A DNA stretch of 64,000 bases from Eudorina sp. 2006-703-Eu-15 (Eukaryota > Chlorophyta > Chlorophyceae > Chlamydomonadales > Volvocaceae). The stretch spans positions 638,898-702,897 of the forward strand of contig BDSI01000025.1 in assembly GCA_003117195.1 (NCBI GenBank), in the 5' to 3' direction. Of the stretch, positions 13,901 through 24,563 are shown piece by piece. Position 1 is the first letter of the stretch. Each line of letters starts with the position of its first letter. The translations under genes and the position numbers were made by a program. The notes below the pieces were generated by a model. That model saw only the letters and a list, made by a program, of their open reading frames with translations, was not told the DNA's origin and made no database searches.

Positions 13901-16900
13901 TGCACGGCAGTGAAGGGAGGGGGGAGGCGGTTAGGGGGGGGTATCGGCGGTCATCGGTTTGTTGCCCTTTTGCGGTTTCGCTGGCTGTATTGACAAAAAA
14001 AGGGGGGTTGTACAGGAAATGGGGTATTGGGGGAGGCGGGGGGCGGTATAGGAAATTGGTTGACATATTGCTACTGCGCTGCTGCCAAGGTGAGGGTGTT
14101 TTGGGGAGGGGGATGGAGGTGGGAGGCGCGGACGGCAGGGCGTACTTTTGGGTGGGTGGTGGGTGGGTGGGTGGGTGGGTGGGTGAATTTTAGCGGATTG
14201 TTGCGCGTTATACAACTTGCGATGGCTGCCTGCCAGAGCGGACGTCCTGTCGGGGGGGGAGGCGGGGGAGGCGGGTGAGGCGGGTGAGGGGATACCAACG
14301 AAGACGGCCCGGACACAGCCAGCCCGGTCGGGAGGGCGGGGTAGGGGCGGGCGTGGCACAGGGGTCCGCGGCGGGTGCAGCAGCGACCTGATCAGCCCCA
14401 CACGCAGCACGCATTGGGACCATCCCCCCCCCCTTGCTCCCCGTCCCCGATCCTCCCTGTCCTCGCCCCCCCATGGCACCCCGTCCCCACGACCCACCGC
14501 ACCTAAACATGCAGGTCACGAAAATGCGCTGGTGGTTGTAGATGCGCTGCCCCTGGAGCACCATCACCGCACTGTGCGGCTGCAGCTGCTGGGGATGGTG
14601 GGGGTGGTGGGGGTGGTTGGGGTGGTTGGGGTGGTTGGGGTGCTGGTGAGGGGGGGCTGGGTGCTGGTACTGGCACTGGGGGTCCGGGTGGGGGTGCTGG
14701 AGGTGGTGCGGGTGCTGCGACTCCGCCGTCGCCGGGTGCGGCGGTGGGGAGCTGGCAGGCTGCGGGGGCTGGGGCGGCTGCGCAGCGCCGTCGGCGGAGG
14801 ACGGCGGCGGCGCAACTGCCGTCACCGCCGCGGCGGCGGCCCCAGCGGCCCCCCGGCTGCTGCGCTGGTCGGGGGAGACCACCACCGCCAGCGCGTCGTG
14901 CGGAGCCGCCGCGGCGGCGCTCTCGCCCCCTTGCGGCGCCGTTGCTGCGGCCGCGGCCGCGGCGGAGGCGGCGGAGGCCGCCACCTCGGCGGCGGCGCCC
15001 GCCGCCGCGGCGAACGGCGACATCAAGGTGGTGGCTGAGGGGGTGTGCCCCACATCGGGCGCCAGCAGCTCGCACGCCTCCTCGCCCTCGGCGGCCTCCT
15101 GAGGCTGCTGCTGCTGCTGCTGCTGGTGAGAGGGCTGGGCGGGCTGGGTGGGCTGGGAGGGCTCGCTGCCGCCGGTGGGGCCGGGCGGCAGCAGCGCCGG
15201 GCACTCGGGGCCGCCGGTGGGCGGCTGTCCCGCTGCCGCCTCCGGCTGGGCCCCTGGCGCGGCCGCCGCCGCCGCCTCCGGCTGGCCCGCGGCGGCGCCG
15301 CCGTCCGCCCCCGGCGGCAGCGAACTCGCCAGCGTCAGCTCCTTCTGCAGCACCTCCGCGGCGGCGGCGACAGCGGGAGACGCCTCCTTCACGGCGGCTG
15401 CTGCAGCCCCCGCCGTCGCCCCGTCGCCCGCCTTGTCTGCGACCGCCGCGGCGCCCGCCGGCGGCGCCGCCGGCAGCTCCGCCGGCGCCGAGTGCGCCGC
15501 CGGGGGGGCCTCGTCCAGCTGCAGCCGCGGCGCGGCACCGCCCGCGGCTGTCTGCGTCTGCGCTCCTCCTCCTCCCCCTCCCTGCGGGCCGCAGCCGTCC
15601 CCCGCCAAGGGGAGCCCGCTGCGGGTCTGGATTCCTTCACGGGAGAGCTGCTGCTGGTGCTGCTGGTGCTGCTGGTAATCGTGGTGGTGGTGGTACAGGT
15701 AGTGGTAGGGGTGCGGGTGGTGGGGGTGCAGGTGCGGGAAGGTGAAACCCTGCTGCTCCCACTCCGCGACGAGGCTGTCGTCCCAGGCGTTGCAGTGGGG
15801 GCTGATGGACAGCAGGATGCCGGGCACCCCCGACGCGGAGGCGGAGGCGACGGAGGCGCGGATGGCGTCCTCGGCGTGCTGCCGGAAGAAGCCGAGGGAG
15901 AGGGCGAGGGAGGGGGCCAGGGAGGGGGCAGCGAAGAGGGAGGGCGCGGAGGGCAGCAGGCCGACGCCGCCGCCGCCGCTGCCCAGCTGGGAGGCGGCGG
16001 CGGAGAGCGCCAGGGAGGGCGAGCGGTCCAGGGCGCCGCTGGCGAGCGCGCCGCAGCCCGCCGCGGCCGCGGCGGCGGCGGTCGCGACCGCGGCGTAGGC
16101 TGCGGGGGGGCCGCGGCGGGGCGAGGCGGGGCGGACGCACAAGGTGGGGGTTGAAGCGAGACACACCCCCCTGGTCAAGCAAGGCACAGCGAACCCGCAG
16201 AAAAAACAAACCTTCACCGAACGGGTCGCGACCCAACGCCCCACAGCGCCCCATAGCACCCTAACGCCCCACAGCACCCTACAGCGCCCCCAAACGCCCC
16301 AACACAGCACCTTCCTCGAGAAGGTGCCCCATAGCACCCTACCTTCCTCGCCCGCCGCCGCCACCGCGGCGGTGAGCATGTCCGCCAGGAAGGCCGCCTC
16401 CAGGCGCTGGTTCCAGGCGGTGAGCACCGCGAAGCCCACCACCGCCTTGAGCTTCCGCAGCAGCTCCAGCCCGCCGCCCTTGAGCAGCACCGTGGAGGTG
16501 AGGGGGCGGCAGCCCTCAAAGTACATGAGGGTCACCTGGGGGGGCGCCGGGGGGCCGGCGGGCACGGGCGCGGGGCCCTGCGGGGGGTGGGGGAAGGGGA
16601 GGGGAGGGGAGGGGGGCCGAGGGAGGTATAAGACATCGGTGGGTGCGAAGTTTTCAAACAGCGCTGACTGCCAGCGCAAAGCTCCAGGAGGCAAGGGAGG
16701 GGGGAGGTGCCGGTCGGGGTGTGCACGCGCGGCCGGGGAGGGCGGTGGGCCGGGTGCGTGCTGTGCGTGCTGCGCTCTGCGTGCTTCCTGTCGGGGGGGT
16801 CCGCTGGGGCCCCCGCCTCCCCCGGTGCGACCAGGGGGACGGAGCGCGGGACGGAGCCGCGGAGGAGCGCCCGCCACCCCCCGGGCAGTGCTCCTCGGAC

Positions 16901-19900
16901 CCGCCTCTCTGAGGGTCGGCCCGCCCGAGCTCAGCTGAGCACGTCAGGTCACCGACGGACGAAGGTGTCACCGGACGAAGGTGTCACCGGACGAAGGTGT
17001 CACCGGACGAAGGTGTCACCGGACGAAGGTGTCACCGGACGAAGGTGTCACCGGACGAAGGTGTCACCGGACACGGCCACGACAAGGCGGGTAAGGGCCG
17101 ACTAGAGGGACGCCGCGGGGCAAGGCTGAGGCCCGGCTTGCCAGACGGGTGATGATGCCCTAGGGGTCCCCCGGTCAGCCGGGCAGGGATACGGCCCGGC
17201 TGTGCTGCGGCCGTGGGATCCTGCCCCCTCGGACATCCGATACCGCCCCCGCACCCACCGTCCGCCCAGGCGCAGGAGCCGCGCCTGCCGCTGGCGCCGG
17301 CCCCGCCGCCGCCGCCGCCGCCGCCGCCGCCCCCGAGCCGCCCTGCGGACCTCCTGCGGGCCCGCCCGCAGATGCGCCCAGCGCCGCCGGGCTGCCCGGC
17401 GGCGGCGGAGCCGCCGCCGGCGCTGCCGCCGGCGCTCCCGCCGCCGCCGCCGCGCCGCGCGGCGGGTTGGATGACGTCCAGGAGCGAAACGGCAGGGCGC
17501 CGCCCGCCCCGCCGCTGCCCCCCGACACGCAGGCCACCGCCGCCGCCGCGTTGGGCCCCGAGCCCAGCGCCCTCATCATCATCGCGGCGGACAGCGACGT
17601 GTACGTCGCCTGCTGCTCCTCCGCCGCCGGGGGGGGCCGCGCCGGCGCCGGCTCCGCCTGCGCCGGCGCTTGCCCCGGGCCCGCCTTGGCGTCGCCTCCC
17701 GCCTGCGCCGGTCCACCGGCCGCGGGGCTGGACTGCCCCGGCCGGGTGGCCGCCGCCGCCGCCGGCTCCGCCGCTGCCACCGACTGGGCCAGCGCCTGGC
17801 TGGAGCCCTGCCGCGAGAGGCCCCGGCTGCTGCTGCTGCCGCCGCCACCGGCCGACGGATCCGCCGCGGCGCTGCCGTCGGCAGCGGCCCCGACACCCTC
17901 CGCCGGCTCTGGTGCGGGACCAGCCGCCGCCCCTGCCGCCGCCGCCGCAGCGGGGCCGGCCGCGGGCGGCTGCGCATTGACGGTCTCCGCCTCCACCCGG
18001 AAGACCTTGCAGTCGCCCAGGTAGAGGTGCGCGGTGGCGGGCGTCAGGTGCTCGACGGTGGGGGTGACCCGGACGCCCATGGCACGCGCCAGGCGCTCCA
18101 GCACCTTGGCCTTGATCTTCTGGGCCACGCTGATGTTGCGGGACTGCGGTGGCACGTGGGAGGTCGGGGCGGGGCAGGGGACAGGAAATTGGGGTAGGGG
18201 GTGGCCCGGGGAGGAGACGTGGGGTGAGCGGTGCGCGGACAAGGGGAAGGGCACGGGCATCCGGTACACGCAAACCCTAGGCAGGGGAAGGTCCGGTGGA
18301 CCGCGATCCGGGGTACAGCCGCCCGCCGACGCGCCCCATACCCCCCCCCCACACACACACGCACACCAGCAGCACTCCCCCTCCCTGCCCCCCCTTAACC
18401 TAACCCAACCTACCAGCACCACCACCTCACCCCCCTCACTACCCCTAACTCTCCCCCCCACACCCACCCACCCACCCACCCACCAGGAGGTCCTCCTGCG
18501 CCATCCTCGCCACGCTGCCCTCCACCAGCACCACATCGGGCTTCACCAGCGACAGCCGGGACACCGCGTTGGCCAGGTACTGCTTGTCCTGGGGGGGAAA
18601 GGGGTTGGGGGCGGGGGCGGATCGGGGCCGGATCGGGGGGGGGGGTACAGGAAATTGGTAGACATTTTGAAGCTTGCGCTGCTGCCAGAGCAACGGTCCG
18701 ATTGGGAGGGGAAGGGAGGGGTATAGGAAATTGGTAGAAATACTTATACTTAGCGCTGCTGCCAGAGCGAATATCCGATAGAGACTCGACTGTACCAGGA
18801 TCTCCAGCGAAGTGACGACCTCCACCTTGTAGGCCTTGACAAATAACGACTGAAGTAGACAACATGGAATCGAAAGAAATCTCTGCCTGACGCCAGTTCG
18901 GCCACGTAGCCGCTGAAGTGTCGGAACGCTGGCGGCTGTTAAAATGCACAAGAGCCCTAGCTCCCAACGTCAACCTAAAGTCGATGAGTAAGGTGAAAGG
19001 AGCTTAGTCGTCAATTATAGATTGTAAGTTGGAATAGTTGCTGTAAAGCTGACGGATTAAGGGACGGAAAAGAAAACGCTGCGCTGCCATGCGAGTGTAC
19101 CTCCCACCCGACCCCCCCAGGGGAAGGGTGGGAGGTGAAGCGCACGGAGGGGTGGGGGCGCGGGTGCGGGTGCCGACGGGTTGCAGGAGGCACCAGCCGA
19201 TGGGACTTCAGAGGAATGGGACATGAGGTGCTGTGTGATACCGGCCGTGCGCCCATCCCCACCGCCGCCGCCCCGCAGCTCCTCCCCAGGGGCCCCATCC
19301 CGTATGCGCCCCTCTCCCATGCATCCCTCCCTTTTGCCGCTCGGACCCCGCCCTGGCCCTGCATCGCCCCCCCTGGTCGTGCTCCCCCCTAGCCCAGTCC
19401 CCCCTAGCCCTGCCCCGCCCCGCCCTGGCCATGTCCCGCCCCTCCCTGTCCCCCCCTTATTAGACCCGCCCCGCCCCGCCCCACCCCGCCCTGGCCCCGC
19501 CCCGCCCCGAGGGCCTCACATGGTCCATCAGGTCGAAGCTGGACAGCTTGTTGGTCTCCCGCTGGTACTCCAGGGAGCCGGCCAGCAGCAGCACCTGCGC
19601 GCATACGGGCATACGCACACGGGCAAACTATCGGGCGCCGATCGGCCCCTCGCATGTCACGCACTCCTGTTCTGCCTGCCTAAATAACACACATCTGTAC
19701 ATCTTCATACACACACATATATACACATATATTGGTCCTTGGTTTGGTTCGGGCAGGTTTCTTTCATAAACACACACATATATATGTGTTATTGAAACAT
19801 GCAGGAAATATGTTCTGTATATATACACACACACGGCCGGTCTGGAAGGGGATTTGCCAGTTGGTGCTCATCTCTTGGCTAAAGCTTACCCCCTCCCCTC

Positions 19901-22900
19901 CCCCCCCCGGCCCAGCAGCCCCACCTTGGGGTACTCGATGTACGGCCGCATCTTGCGGTGCACCAGCCCCTTGCGCACCACCACCCCCGTCACCACGCAG
20001 GTGTCCTCGGGCCGCCCCACGTCCGCGACCTTCTTGACCTGCGGCATATGGCAGGGGCGGGGGCGGGGCGCGGCGCGCGGGCGGCGGGCAAGGGGCGCGC
20101 ACCCAGGGCAACGAGTATCATCATCATCCTCATCAGCTGGCCAAGGGGCAATGCTGCTGGGCGGACGCCGCTGCAGCCCGAGAAGCCCCGGGGCCGCTTG
20201 ACCGACGCCACCCGGCAAGCCGCTGGTGCCGCTAGTACATCTACCGCTCGTGCCCACCCGGCAAGCCGCTGGTTCCGACAGTGACTCCAGCGGAAATGCT
20301 GGGCGGGCGTCCCCACGGGGGGAGCTGCCATCCGTGCCCCGAAAAAGGTGGCGGGACGCGCGGCTGGAGCGTTGCCGCCGCTGCACCCTGAAGTCGTGGC
20401 CCCGCCCGCCAGGCAGCAAGAAGTCCCGCTGTGCAACAGTCCGCTGCACCTCGCGCTGAACTGAAGAGGGTTGGCTGAGCACGGCAGCAGCCGCACAGCA
20501 CAGCACGGCGCATGCACTGCACCGCGCCATCCTCCATCCCGACCGCCTTGTCTGCTTGGTACTGGCTTCTCCTTCCTCTGTTCAGAACTGTTTAGAACCC
20601 AGTCCTCCGTCGTCATCCTCATGCTCTTCCAGGGTCATGGTCATGCACGGACCAAACCGCTCCCTCGATGCCGGGGGCCGCGGCCCCTTCTCCGGCGTCC
20701 CGCTCCCGGCTGTTAAGGTCGAGCCCAGCCAGCCCTCGCCCCATGTCCCTCCCCATCTTGGATGCCTTAGCCCAGCTGTCTGTGTCAATAAAGACAGCGA
20801 AACCGCAAAGGACCACAAACCGGCTGCTCTAGCCCCTCCCCACCGGGCTGGGCGTGTCTGGGCTGCAGCCCCTCCCCATCTGGAGCACCTTGCCATCTGG
20901 GCTGCTTTAGCCCCTCCCCATCTTGGTTGCGTTAGCCCCTCCCCCTCCCCACCTGGGCTGCTCCAGCCCCTCCCCGCCCATCTGGGCTGCTTTCGCCACC
21001 CCCTCCGCACCTTGAGCGACTGGCGCGGATCGTGCTGGCCGTTGACGTACATGAGCGGCGGCGAGAGGTACGCCGCCACCGCCTGCGCGGCGCCGCTGAC
21101 GATGGGCGCCCACAGCTCCGGCTGCGGCACCGACTCCGCCATCAGCAGCTGCCGCACCACCGCCCGGAGGTGCGCGTCCGCGGCCGCGCAGAAGAGCTGC
21201 CTGCCGAGCCATGCCAGGAGGCCATGTCATGCCATGTCGCGGACGAACACACACACACGCAGTTCTCTTTTACACACACACAACGCGGCGGAGAAGGGGC
21301 GGGTTCCTCGCCAAAACACACCCATCAGCCCGGCGTGGCAATGCCCACGGGACGTGGCGCGGCAAGGACGTCGCGCATGGTGCCTTCCCGTCCCCATCCC
21401 TTCTGACGCGTCATGCGCTACGGCGCCACGCCCCGGTTCGCCACGCTCCTCCTCCCCTTCGGTACCACCTTCGGTTTGAGCCGCAGATGCTGCCCGCTTC
21501 GCTCCGATCAGATCAGCGGCATCACCGCCCGGAGGGGGGGGGGGGCTGCTGCGCACGCATGCAAAAAAAGGTACCTGGGGCCCGGCGCTGCCGATTTTCC
21601 TCTCCCCCCCACATCCCCATCCAGACATGCGACGGGACCGGTCGCGAATGCAGTGTGCAGCCGGGCCTGTGATAGGCCGGACCTGACCCGACCCGATCCG
21701 GGTGGCCGGTTCACAGGGGGTCCCCAGGGCTGTGCTTCGCGGGCTGCGCGTTCCCACGATCGGCACCGCCCCACCACCACCGGTCGTCCCATCGCCCGAG
21801 ATCCTGATTCAGTCCAGCCTTCACCGGGGCTTTGCTCCGGCAGCAGTCGGCGTCGGCGCCGCTCGTTTGATCATTATGTCCACCCATGTCCACCCCCACT
21901 GGTCCCTCCAGTGCTTTCCCCGCAGCAAAGTCTGGGCTGTTTTTTTTAATCCCCGCAGCAAAGTCTGGGCTGTTTCTTTTTAATACCCGCAGCAAAGCGG
22001 GAGGCCCCGGACACCACCACTGTGGGCCCGAGCCCGCACCTGTGCACCTCAGCCAGGCTGTTGGCCTGCGGCGGAGCATCCGGCGGTAGCGCCCCCGCCT
22101 CCAGCCGCTGCTGGTAAAGGAGCCTCGCGTCCCGATCCGCCAGGCTCATGCCGAAATCGTCCTCCAGGGGGGGCGGCACCGTCCACGACAGGTCTCCGCT
22201 GCTGACCCGGTACAGTGGCTGCTGGCGCGACTGGGGTTCCCCCCAAAGGAAGGGATGCGACGGGACCGGGACAGGGATCGGGACAGGGAAGAAAGGACAC
22301 GACGGCGAGGCCCGCAGGACGGGTGCGAGATCGCTTGCACGGGATGGGCGCAGGAGCGGAGGAGGGACCGCTGCTGCTTCCAGCGCCTGCCCGACCCAGT
22401 GTGATGAAGGGCGGAACCGCAAAGACGGCCTTGCCCGCCGTCCCGCCCCACATCCCAGATCTGCAACGCTGTCCTGCACCGCTGGTCGCAAACCAACGGT
22501 TGGTTTGGGACCAACTGCTCGGCTATTGGGGGGGTATGAACGCCAAACGCGCACCAGGCAAGGAAACGTGTGCTTCCACGCGGCTTACCCATCGCCCCAG
22601 AGAGGCACCGCTCTTGGTGCGGCTCCCGCTCAGGGATATCGCCGAGCCGTCGCCGGTGGCTGGCCCAGCGGCGGAACTGCCATCCGGCAGCTGCCTGCGG
22701 GCGTGAAACCCATATGGATTGGAGCCGTGTGAGTCATACAAACGGTCATGTGAACTGGTGGGGGTAGTGCGCCGCGCGAGTCTGGTTGACCCGTGGAACC
22801 GACCGTTCCCGCTCCGAGAGTCAGGCCCCAGGCTCCCGGTTGCCGTGACAGGCACCAAAAGCCCCGATGCGCCGGCAGGGATTTCAATGATACATCCCTC

Positions 22901-23437
22901 GACACGTGGCCCACGAAGGCTGATTTCCACACTAGTCCACCGCCCACGATGGAAACGCCGTGTCAGCACCTGAGGCTCGCCGAATGGGTGAGCACTGCTT
23001 GGCCCGAGCCCCGTAATGGACCATGCGTGTGCTGTCCACGCACAGATGCATGGTCACTCCGCTGTCGCACGCGGTAGCCTGCAAAGTGGACCGAAAGGCA
23101 AGGCTCCTCAGAAGGCGCCCTTCCATTAAAAACATGCAGACGCGGAACAATACGAGAAGTCTTTCCTCGAGTGACTTGACCCAACCAACTTACAGTAGTT
23201 GCAAACGCGGAGCCACTGCTGGTCAGCACTCTCACGGGGAGGCGGGATGGAGTTGCGCGTGCAATTTCCACAGAAAACTCGACCGCAAATGCGACAGTGG
23301 TGTCGTCGATTAAATTGGCTGAACACTGACTCGCACTCGTAGCAAACTTTGCATTTGCTGTCGTCAATCCAAAAATCCTTGCTTGCACCTTTATCACCAG
23401 AAACTATCTTAATCACCTTTCCTATGAAATTTTCCAT
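1986..23437 (-). CDS. FAB1: 1-phosphatidylinositol-3-phosphate 5-kinase (FAB1/PIKfyve)
   Basis: The family makes PI(3,5)P2 from PI3P on endosome and vacuole membranes. Exons in transcript order: 23437-23190, 22694-22589, 22230-22040, 21200-21011, 20038-19925, 19594-19520, 18588-18484, 18143-17259, 16535-16343, 16099-14503, 13899-13770, 12818-12696, 11181-11055, 10696-10074, 9964-9832, 9235-8738, 8235-7600, 7056-5309, 4776-4552, 3790-3656, 3149-2946, 2177-1986. They sum to 8478 nt (2825 aa) with matching phases. FYVE: residues about 18-80, with [14 protein letters not shown]. Chaperonin-like domain: about 190-700, with [29 protein letters not shown] and MYFEGCRPL. Cys/Trp region: about 1235-1400, with IWHWTRPI. 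Kinase: about 2485-2810, with YIIKSLSK (ATP lysine), [21 protein letters not shown] and [15 protein letters not shown]. It is longer than the usual 1700-2100 aa because of Ala/Gln/Pro insertions. The first donor (23190, with GTAAGT at 23193 as alternative) and the acceptor at 9964 (alternative 10002) are uncertain. The start is the ATG just before the FYVE domain. Confidence 0.95.
2280..2370 (+). repeat. Dispersed element A, long copy
   Basis: Contains the GGAAAATTGGTGGACATTTT and CAAACTGCGCTCCTGCC blocks, followed by the 3' extension AGCAAAGGTCCGGCGAAGAA and CCAACTGTACCAGGG. It lies in the last FAB1 intron, antisense to the gene. Partial copies flank it at about 2222-2250 and 2411-2437. Confidence 0.85.
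3569..3611 (+). repeat. Dispersed element C
   Basis: ACTCCTGTGCCACGCATCGG followed by TTCCCCAATCCATATTCCC, in a FAB1 intron. The same block recurs at 36420-36455 (MATE intron) and 59750-59786 (intron near the right end), three unrelated genes. Confidence 0.8.
3787..3962. repeat. G-rich minisatellite in a FAB1 intron
   Basis: About twelve units of a 14-bp GGGGGAGGAGGGGTG-like motif, with GGCGGGG variants. It starts right at the 3' splice site of the exon ending at 3790 (minus strand) and so forms the C-rich pyrimidine tract of that intron. On the plus strand it could form G-quadruplexes. Confidence 0.85.
3963..4006 (+). repeat. Dispersed element A, internally deleted copy
   Basis: TATAGGAAA is joined directly to ACTGCGCTGCTGCCAGAGCG, so the TTGGTAGACATTTTCA block present in other copies is missing. 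It lies in a FAB1 intron. Confidence 0.75.
5209..5290 (+). repeat. Dispersed element D, tandem pair
   Basis: Two copies of a CCGGGTTTATTTC, TTTTTTCAATTTAACCC block, 49 bp apart, next to the 5' splice site of the exon ending at 5309. Similar TTCTTTTTTCAATTTAACCC words occur at about 9750-9775, and reversed at about 59520-59545. Confidence 0.7.
7494..7599. repeat. (CCCA)n array at a FAB1 5' splice site
   Basis: About 25 CACC units. On the coding (minus) strand this is GTGGGTGGAT followed by a long GGGT run that begins exactly at the donor after the exon ending at 7600. Confidence 0.9.
11279..11390 (+). repeat. Dispersed element A, two adjacent copies
   Basis: A partial copy (TATAGGAAGTTGG, then GGAAATTGGTAGACATATTG) is followed by a fuller copy with GGAAATTGG, GGACATTTTCAAACCGCGC and TGCTGCCAGAGCGAC. 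Same FAB1 intron as the GATACC array. Confidence 0.8.
11587..12577. repeat. GATACC hexanucleotide array
   Basis: About 1 kb made almost entirely of GATACC units, with GATGTC, GATGCC, GGTACC and GATAC variants. It lies in the FAB1 intron 11182-12695. That intron appears to use a GC donor (CAG/GCGAGT on the minus strand), which joins EEKNQ to IWHWTRPI in frame. The array is open in several frames ([12 protein letters not shown] dipeptides), which is an artefact of the repeat and not a protein. Confidence 0.95.
13551..13725 (-). repeat. Dispersed element A, three tandem copies
   Basis: Three head-to-tail copies read on the plus strand as GCAGCGCAGTTTGAAAATG, TCTACCRATTTCC and TATCCC/CATACCC, separated by C-runs. 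They lie in the FAB1 intron 12819-13769 in the sense orientation of the gene. Confidence 0.85.
13963..14003 (+). repeat. Dispersed element B
   Basis: CCCTTTTGCGGTTTCGCTGG followed by CTGTATTGACAAAAAAAGG. Related copies: 1337-1372(-), 2724-2752(-), 4058-4096(+), 10942-10980(+), 20786-20815(-), 56579-56620(+), 61822-61855(-). The shared core is TTTTGCGGTTTCGCTG plus TTTATTGACA. They lie in introns or spacers of several genes, in both orientations. Confidence 0.8.
14045..14092 (+). repeat. Dispersed element A
   Basis: TATAGGAAATTGGTTGACAT followed by CTGCGCTGCTGCCAAGG, in the FAB1 intron 13900-14502. Confidence 0.8.
16961..17072. repeat. 16-bp tandem repeat, 7 copies
   Basis: Seven perfect GAAGGTGTCACCGGAC units inside the FAB1 intron 16536-17258. 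The flanks carry partial units. Confidence 0.95.
18645..18815 (+). repeat. Dispersed element A, two copies
   Basis: Copy 1 at about 18646-18705 and copy 2 at about 18721-18815. Both have GGAAATTGGTAGA and GCGCTGCTGCCAGAGC; the second keeps the 3' extension with CTGTACCAGGATCTCC. FAB1 intron 18589-19519. Confidence 0.85.
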
Positions 23438-24563
23438 ATTGATCCTTGCTGCAAGACCTAACACGAGACATTCGGCCTTAACAGCTCAGACGAGATAGCC
23501 GCGTTAATAAGGCAGCCCATGCAAGTCAAATTATTTGACACTGTAAACAGCAACCCCGTCACTCTGCTGTCTGCTCTGGCATTCCACCGTTTCTGCCGTA
23601 CAACGGGGAACCCCTTTTGGTTGGTCTCACGGCATGGTCTCACGGCAAGCCCAAACCATGTCAAGCTCAGAATGGTTTTTTAAACTCATATCATCTTGAA
23701 GCAATACTGGAGATCAGGGACAACTTTGCACCTTGCGACGCGATTCCCGTGATACTCGCATCTGGGCCCTGAAAACATGTCACCCGCCTGTGTGCTCCAA
23801 GCATAATTATGGCAATTGTTAGCAAGCTGTAAGACCAAGCTAATTCTCAGATGTGTCAGACCGGCGATTACGTTCGATCGCATCACCTCCACACTATTCG
23901 TACACATAATCAGGCACGCGTGACCACAAGTTGCTGAATAGAACCCCTTGCTCTTGCGTCCGAACCCGCAGCCTCTTCATAGCTGAACAACTCCACAGGC
24001 GAGCAGTGCTGGGTCTGCAGGTCACCGTCAGGTCCAGGTCAGACACACAACGACCAGTGCAGACAACGGTTAATAACTCAGACCACCAGACTCAAAACTC
24101 AAGTACAAGGGCCCGTACCGGCCCGTGTCACCCAAAAGACCACACGACGGCATCATAGTTTCCATGTCATATTCCACTGCTTTCGGCCCAAAGCGCAACA
24201 GCTGCCCGGCGAGTTACGCCAGGAAGGGCCTTGACTGAACACGGGCCACACAAGACTCCAGTGGATACAGCGCCAATCCAGTTCTTCGTGCTTTGAAACA
24301 CTGGTTCACAGTACACAGTACGCAATCGCGGTAAGTTCTGCCATGCCCAGGCTCTGCGCCCCTGCACCAAGCCGTCCGACTGAGAACCACGCTCGGGCGC
24401 AACGTACACTTGAGTCAAGAGCCATACACCATGTACGTTGTACGAGTATGAGTCACTGGAGTGCCCCGTGCCAAAAGTCACGGGCAAACCAAAACATCAC
24501 AGTGATGTTAACCCTCCTGCCACAGCCGTGCGTTAAGCAAGCAAAGTCCCGGACAATACCGTA
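23438..24563. other. Spacer between FAB1 start and NIPA stop
   Basis: About 1.1 kb of lower-G+C, repeat-poor sequence. Both neighbours are on the minus strand, so it should hold the NIPA 3' UTR and the FAB1 promoter and 5' UTR. No exon, RNA gene or dispersed element was recognised. Confidence 0.55.

Noticed and set aside
16961..17072. Regular direct repeats as a possible CRISPR array
   Set aside because: Units are contiguous with no spacers and lie in a eukaryotic intron.
18780..18850. Possible extra FAB1 exon (open minus-strand stretch [12 protein letters not shown])
   Set aside because: The neighbouring exons 19520-19594 and 18484-18588 join in phase with conserved sequence, and the stretch is the extension of an element A copy.
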